From positions 1 to 64,000 of the forward strand of contig WNNJ02003224.1 of the NCBI GenBank assembly GCA_012934845.2: DNA of 64,000 nt. The letters run 5' to 3'. The number at the start of each line of letters is the position of its first letter. The first letter of the stretch is position 1. The position numbers and the translations under genes were made by a program. The notes below the pieces were generated by a model. It was not told the DNA's origin. It saw only the letters and a program-made list of their open reading frames with translations, and did no database searches. The stretch comes from Pomphorhynchus laevis (Eukaryota > Acanthocephala > Palaeacanthocephala > Echinorhynchida > Pomphorhynchidae). This document shows positions 62,646 to 64,000 of this stretch, piece after piece.

Positions 62646-64000
62646 TGGGTATGTGTTGAAAAACATGAATAGTAGACTTTTGGTCCGAATAAGTGAGTTT
62701 ATTCTGATAGAATAGTGTGTATTTACTTCGTAGGAGAGAGTAATAGGAACGACGATTATTTAGATAGTCATCACGATACTTGGAGGAGACAGAAGTAAAA
62801 CCTCGTTTGAAGAAACGGAGATAGACGCAAAAAGCGTGGCGTATGCGGCACTTAAAAATTACAATCAGAATCAAACCATGGTGTGCTTCGTGAACGCTTA
62901 CGAGTGTGTGATCGGCGAGCTAATATGTAATCAAGAATTGTTGTGTGCTCCGATTCAAATATATAATGTAGAAAATCGACGAAAATTGAAGGCGAATTAG
63001 GCGACACAAGACCAGAGTCATGAATAACATATCGAAATAAAGTAATATTGAGAAATTTCCACGGTCGCTTGAAGGTAGGTGAGACTCGAGAGCGAGCAGG
63101 CTGATTAGTGAGATTTAGGGAAAGTAGAAAGTTGTCAGAAAGATCAGGATCTAAAATATTAAATGAAGCATGTGTAGAGAAAGTTCACGGAGTTGCAATG
63201 ATATCAAGGGTACCACCAAGTATAAGAGTGGGAGGTTCAAAGTAAATGGTGATTATAGTCGGAAAGAATGTTTACAAGTTTGATGGAATCTGAATCGGAA
63301 GGGCGGTCGAAGCGAATGTTAAAATCACCTAGTACAAACAGTGGGAGTACTGAAAGTGAACAATAAGAAAGAAGATCAGCAAGTTAATCGAAGGACTTTG
63401 ATGAAGGATTGGAAAATCCATGACGATATATGATAGTGAGTTCAAGTGTATGAAACGATCTACAGATAAGTAATTCAAAAGATTCAGATGTTTGAGAACA
63501 ATTTATTTTCATGAGAGAAGTCGGGCAAATGCGACTATACCACCGTAATTCGAAGTGGATGTTGATGACGCATTATCGGAAAAGTTGGCAGAATCAAAGA
63601 GATAGACTCCTGTTGAAAGTAGACGACGGATAGCACGATAATCACAATTGGTATGTAAAGATTCAGTTATACGGCAAATGTCAATCTATTGTTATGCAAA
63701 TGTGTTGATAAGAAGGTCAGTTTTATTTTGGATAGAACGGATGCTGAGTAGACCAATGCGATACGAGCGATAATATGAATTGCCTAGAGAAGGAGGCAAG
63801 GAGAAGAAACCGGTCGCCATCGAATTTTCGGACGATTGTAAACAACACGAAAATTTTTATTTACATTTCTTATAGTAAGAGAATATTCTCTTTTAATTTC
63901 AGTTAGACGTTTTTCTTTACAAACAAAAAAATTGAGTCATTTCAGACGGGACCGATAAGGAAAAATGCGACAAGTAGATAATGAGGAGATGAGTTTAAAA

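Larger units (their letters stand above)
61192..63830 (-). pseudogene. N-family ORF2, decayed
   Basis: In order on the minus strand: endonuclease start (SLGNSYYRSYRI, LLSIRSIQNKTDLLIN), the D-F-N block near 63,320, the connector in 62,874-62,605 (RHAFCVYLRFFKRGF), RT fingers in 62,257-62,018 (TFPSNWKCAIVRPLLKK), motif A near 61,910 (ISLDISYAFD), a ruined motif B near 61,720, motif C as HADD near 61,640 where YADD is expected, and the terminal block SFPVAAYLAWNSLPPYIRS near 61,280. Stops and shifts are frequent. Confidence 0.75.
61140..64000 (-). mobile_element. N-family LINE, long decayed copy, cut by window end
   Basis: Minus strand. The end of ORF1 is at about 63,990-63,830 (IRNVNKNFRVVYNRPKIRW). 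ORF2 then runs to 61,195, followed by a 3' UTR (TGTAAGCG then CATTTGTCACTCGAAATAAA) that matches the other copies. The 3' hairpin position (61,180-61,164) has lost most of its pairing. It is the only N-family copy here that spans all of ORF2. Confidence 0.8.

Overview
The window is a 64 kb piece of an AT-rich animal nuclear genome, most likely from an invertebrate. It holds no operons, rRNA, tRNA or CRISPR. It does hold many mutated non-LTR, LTR and Penelope-like retroelements, a palindromic MITE, a piggyBac relic, minisatellites and long AT-rich spacers. All readable proteins fit the standard code. I cannot name the species. The mixture of CR1-like LINEs, Jockey/I-like LINEs, Gypsy elements and Penelope-like elements (PLEs) fits several invertebrate phyla.

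Layout. 1-0.92 kb is AT-rich spacer. 0.92-1.71 kb is a 20-bp minisatellite. 2.1-5.6 kb is a patchwork of pieces of one LINE family (here 'N family'). 5.6-7.4 kb is a decayed CR1-like LINE ('CR1-B'). 7.6-11.3 kb is a Gypsy element with several breaks. 11.3-14.9 kb holds more LINE scraps. 14.9-18.5 kb is a broken CR1-like element ('CR1-A' copy 1). 18.96-19.85 kb is a minus-strand LINE RT split by a MITE with a perfect 8-bp target-site duplication. 20.1-23.6 kb is a second, minus-strand Gypsy. 23.6-25.9 kb is a minus-strand Jockey/I-like LINE (copy A). 26.6-29.4 kb is the best N-family copy, joined to a minus-strand decayed CR1-like LINE ('CR1-C', 29.4-32.3 kb) that carries an AT-rich insertion.

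32.3-45.8 kb is poor in LINEs. It holds the one convincing host-type gene, an intronless, very divergent TBP/TRF-like reading frame (35,989-36,732). It also holds a 349-bp palindrome with hammerhead-ribozyme-like hairpins, a 63-bp tandem repeat open on both strands, two PLE copies with GIY-YIG domains that look nested, copies of an AT-rich dispersed repeat, a piggyBac relic and a few possible host exons. 45.8-52.0 kb holds two Jockey/I-like copies (B and C) as a large inverted repeat. 52.1-56.6 kb is CR1-A copy 2, with an intact 996-codon ORF2. It meets tail to tail an intact 1006-codon LINE ORF of the restriction-like-endonuclease (RLE) type (59,694-56,674, minus). 59.7-61.1 kb is AT-rich spacer, and 61.1-64.0 kb is a long decayed minus-strand N-family copy running off the window.

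Functionally, almost everything is retroelement machinery: ORF1 RNA-binding proteins, APE or RLE endonucleases, RTs, Gypsy protease/RNase H/integrase and PLE RT plus GIY-YIG. Only the CR1-A copy 2 ORF2 and the RLE element look capable of giving a full-length enzyme. The strongest leads are the TBP-like gene, the hairpins linked to the palindrome and the PLE, the covarying hairpin in the N-family 3' UTR, and the inverted Jockey/I pair with a patch of unusually high identity. All comparisons were made by eye.
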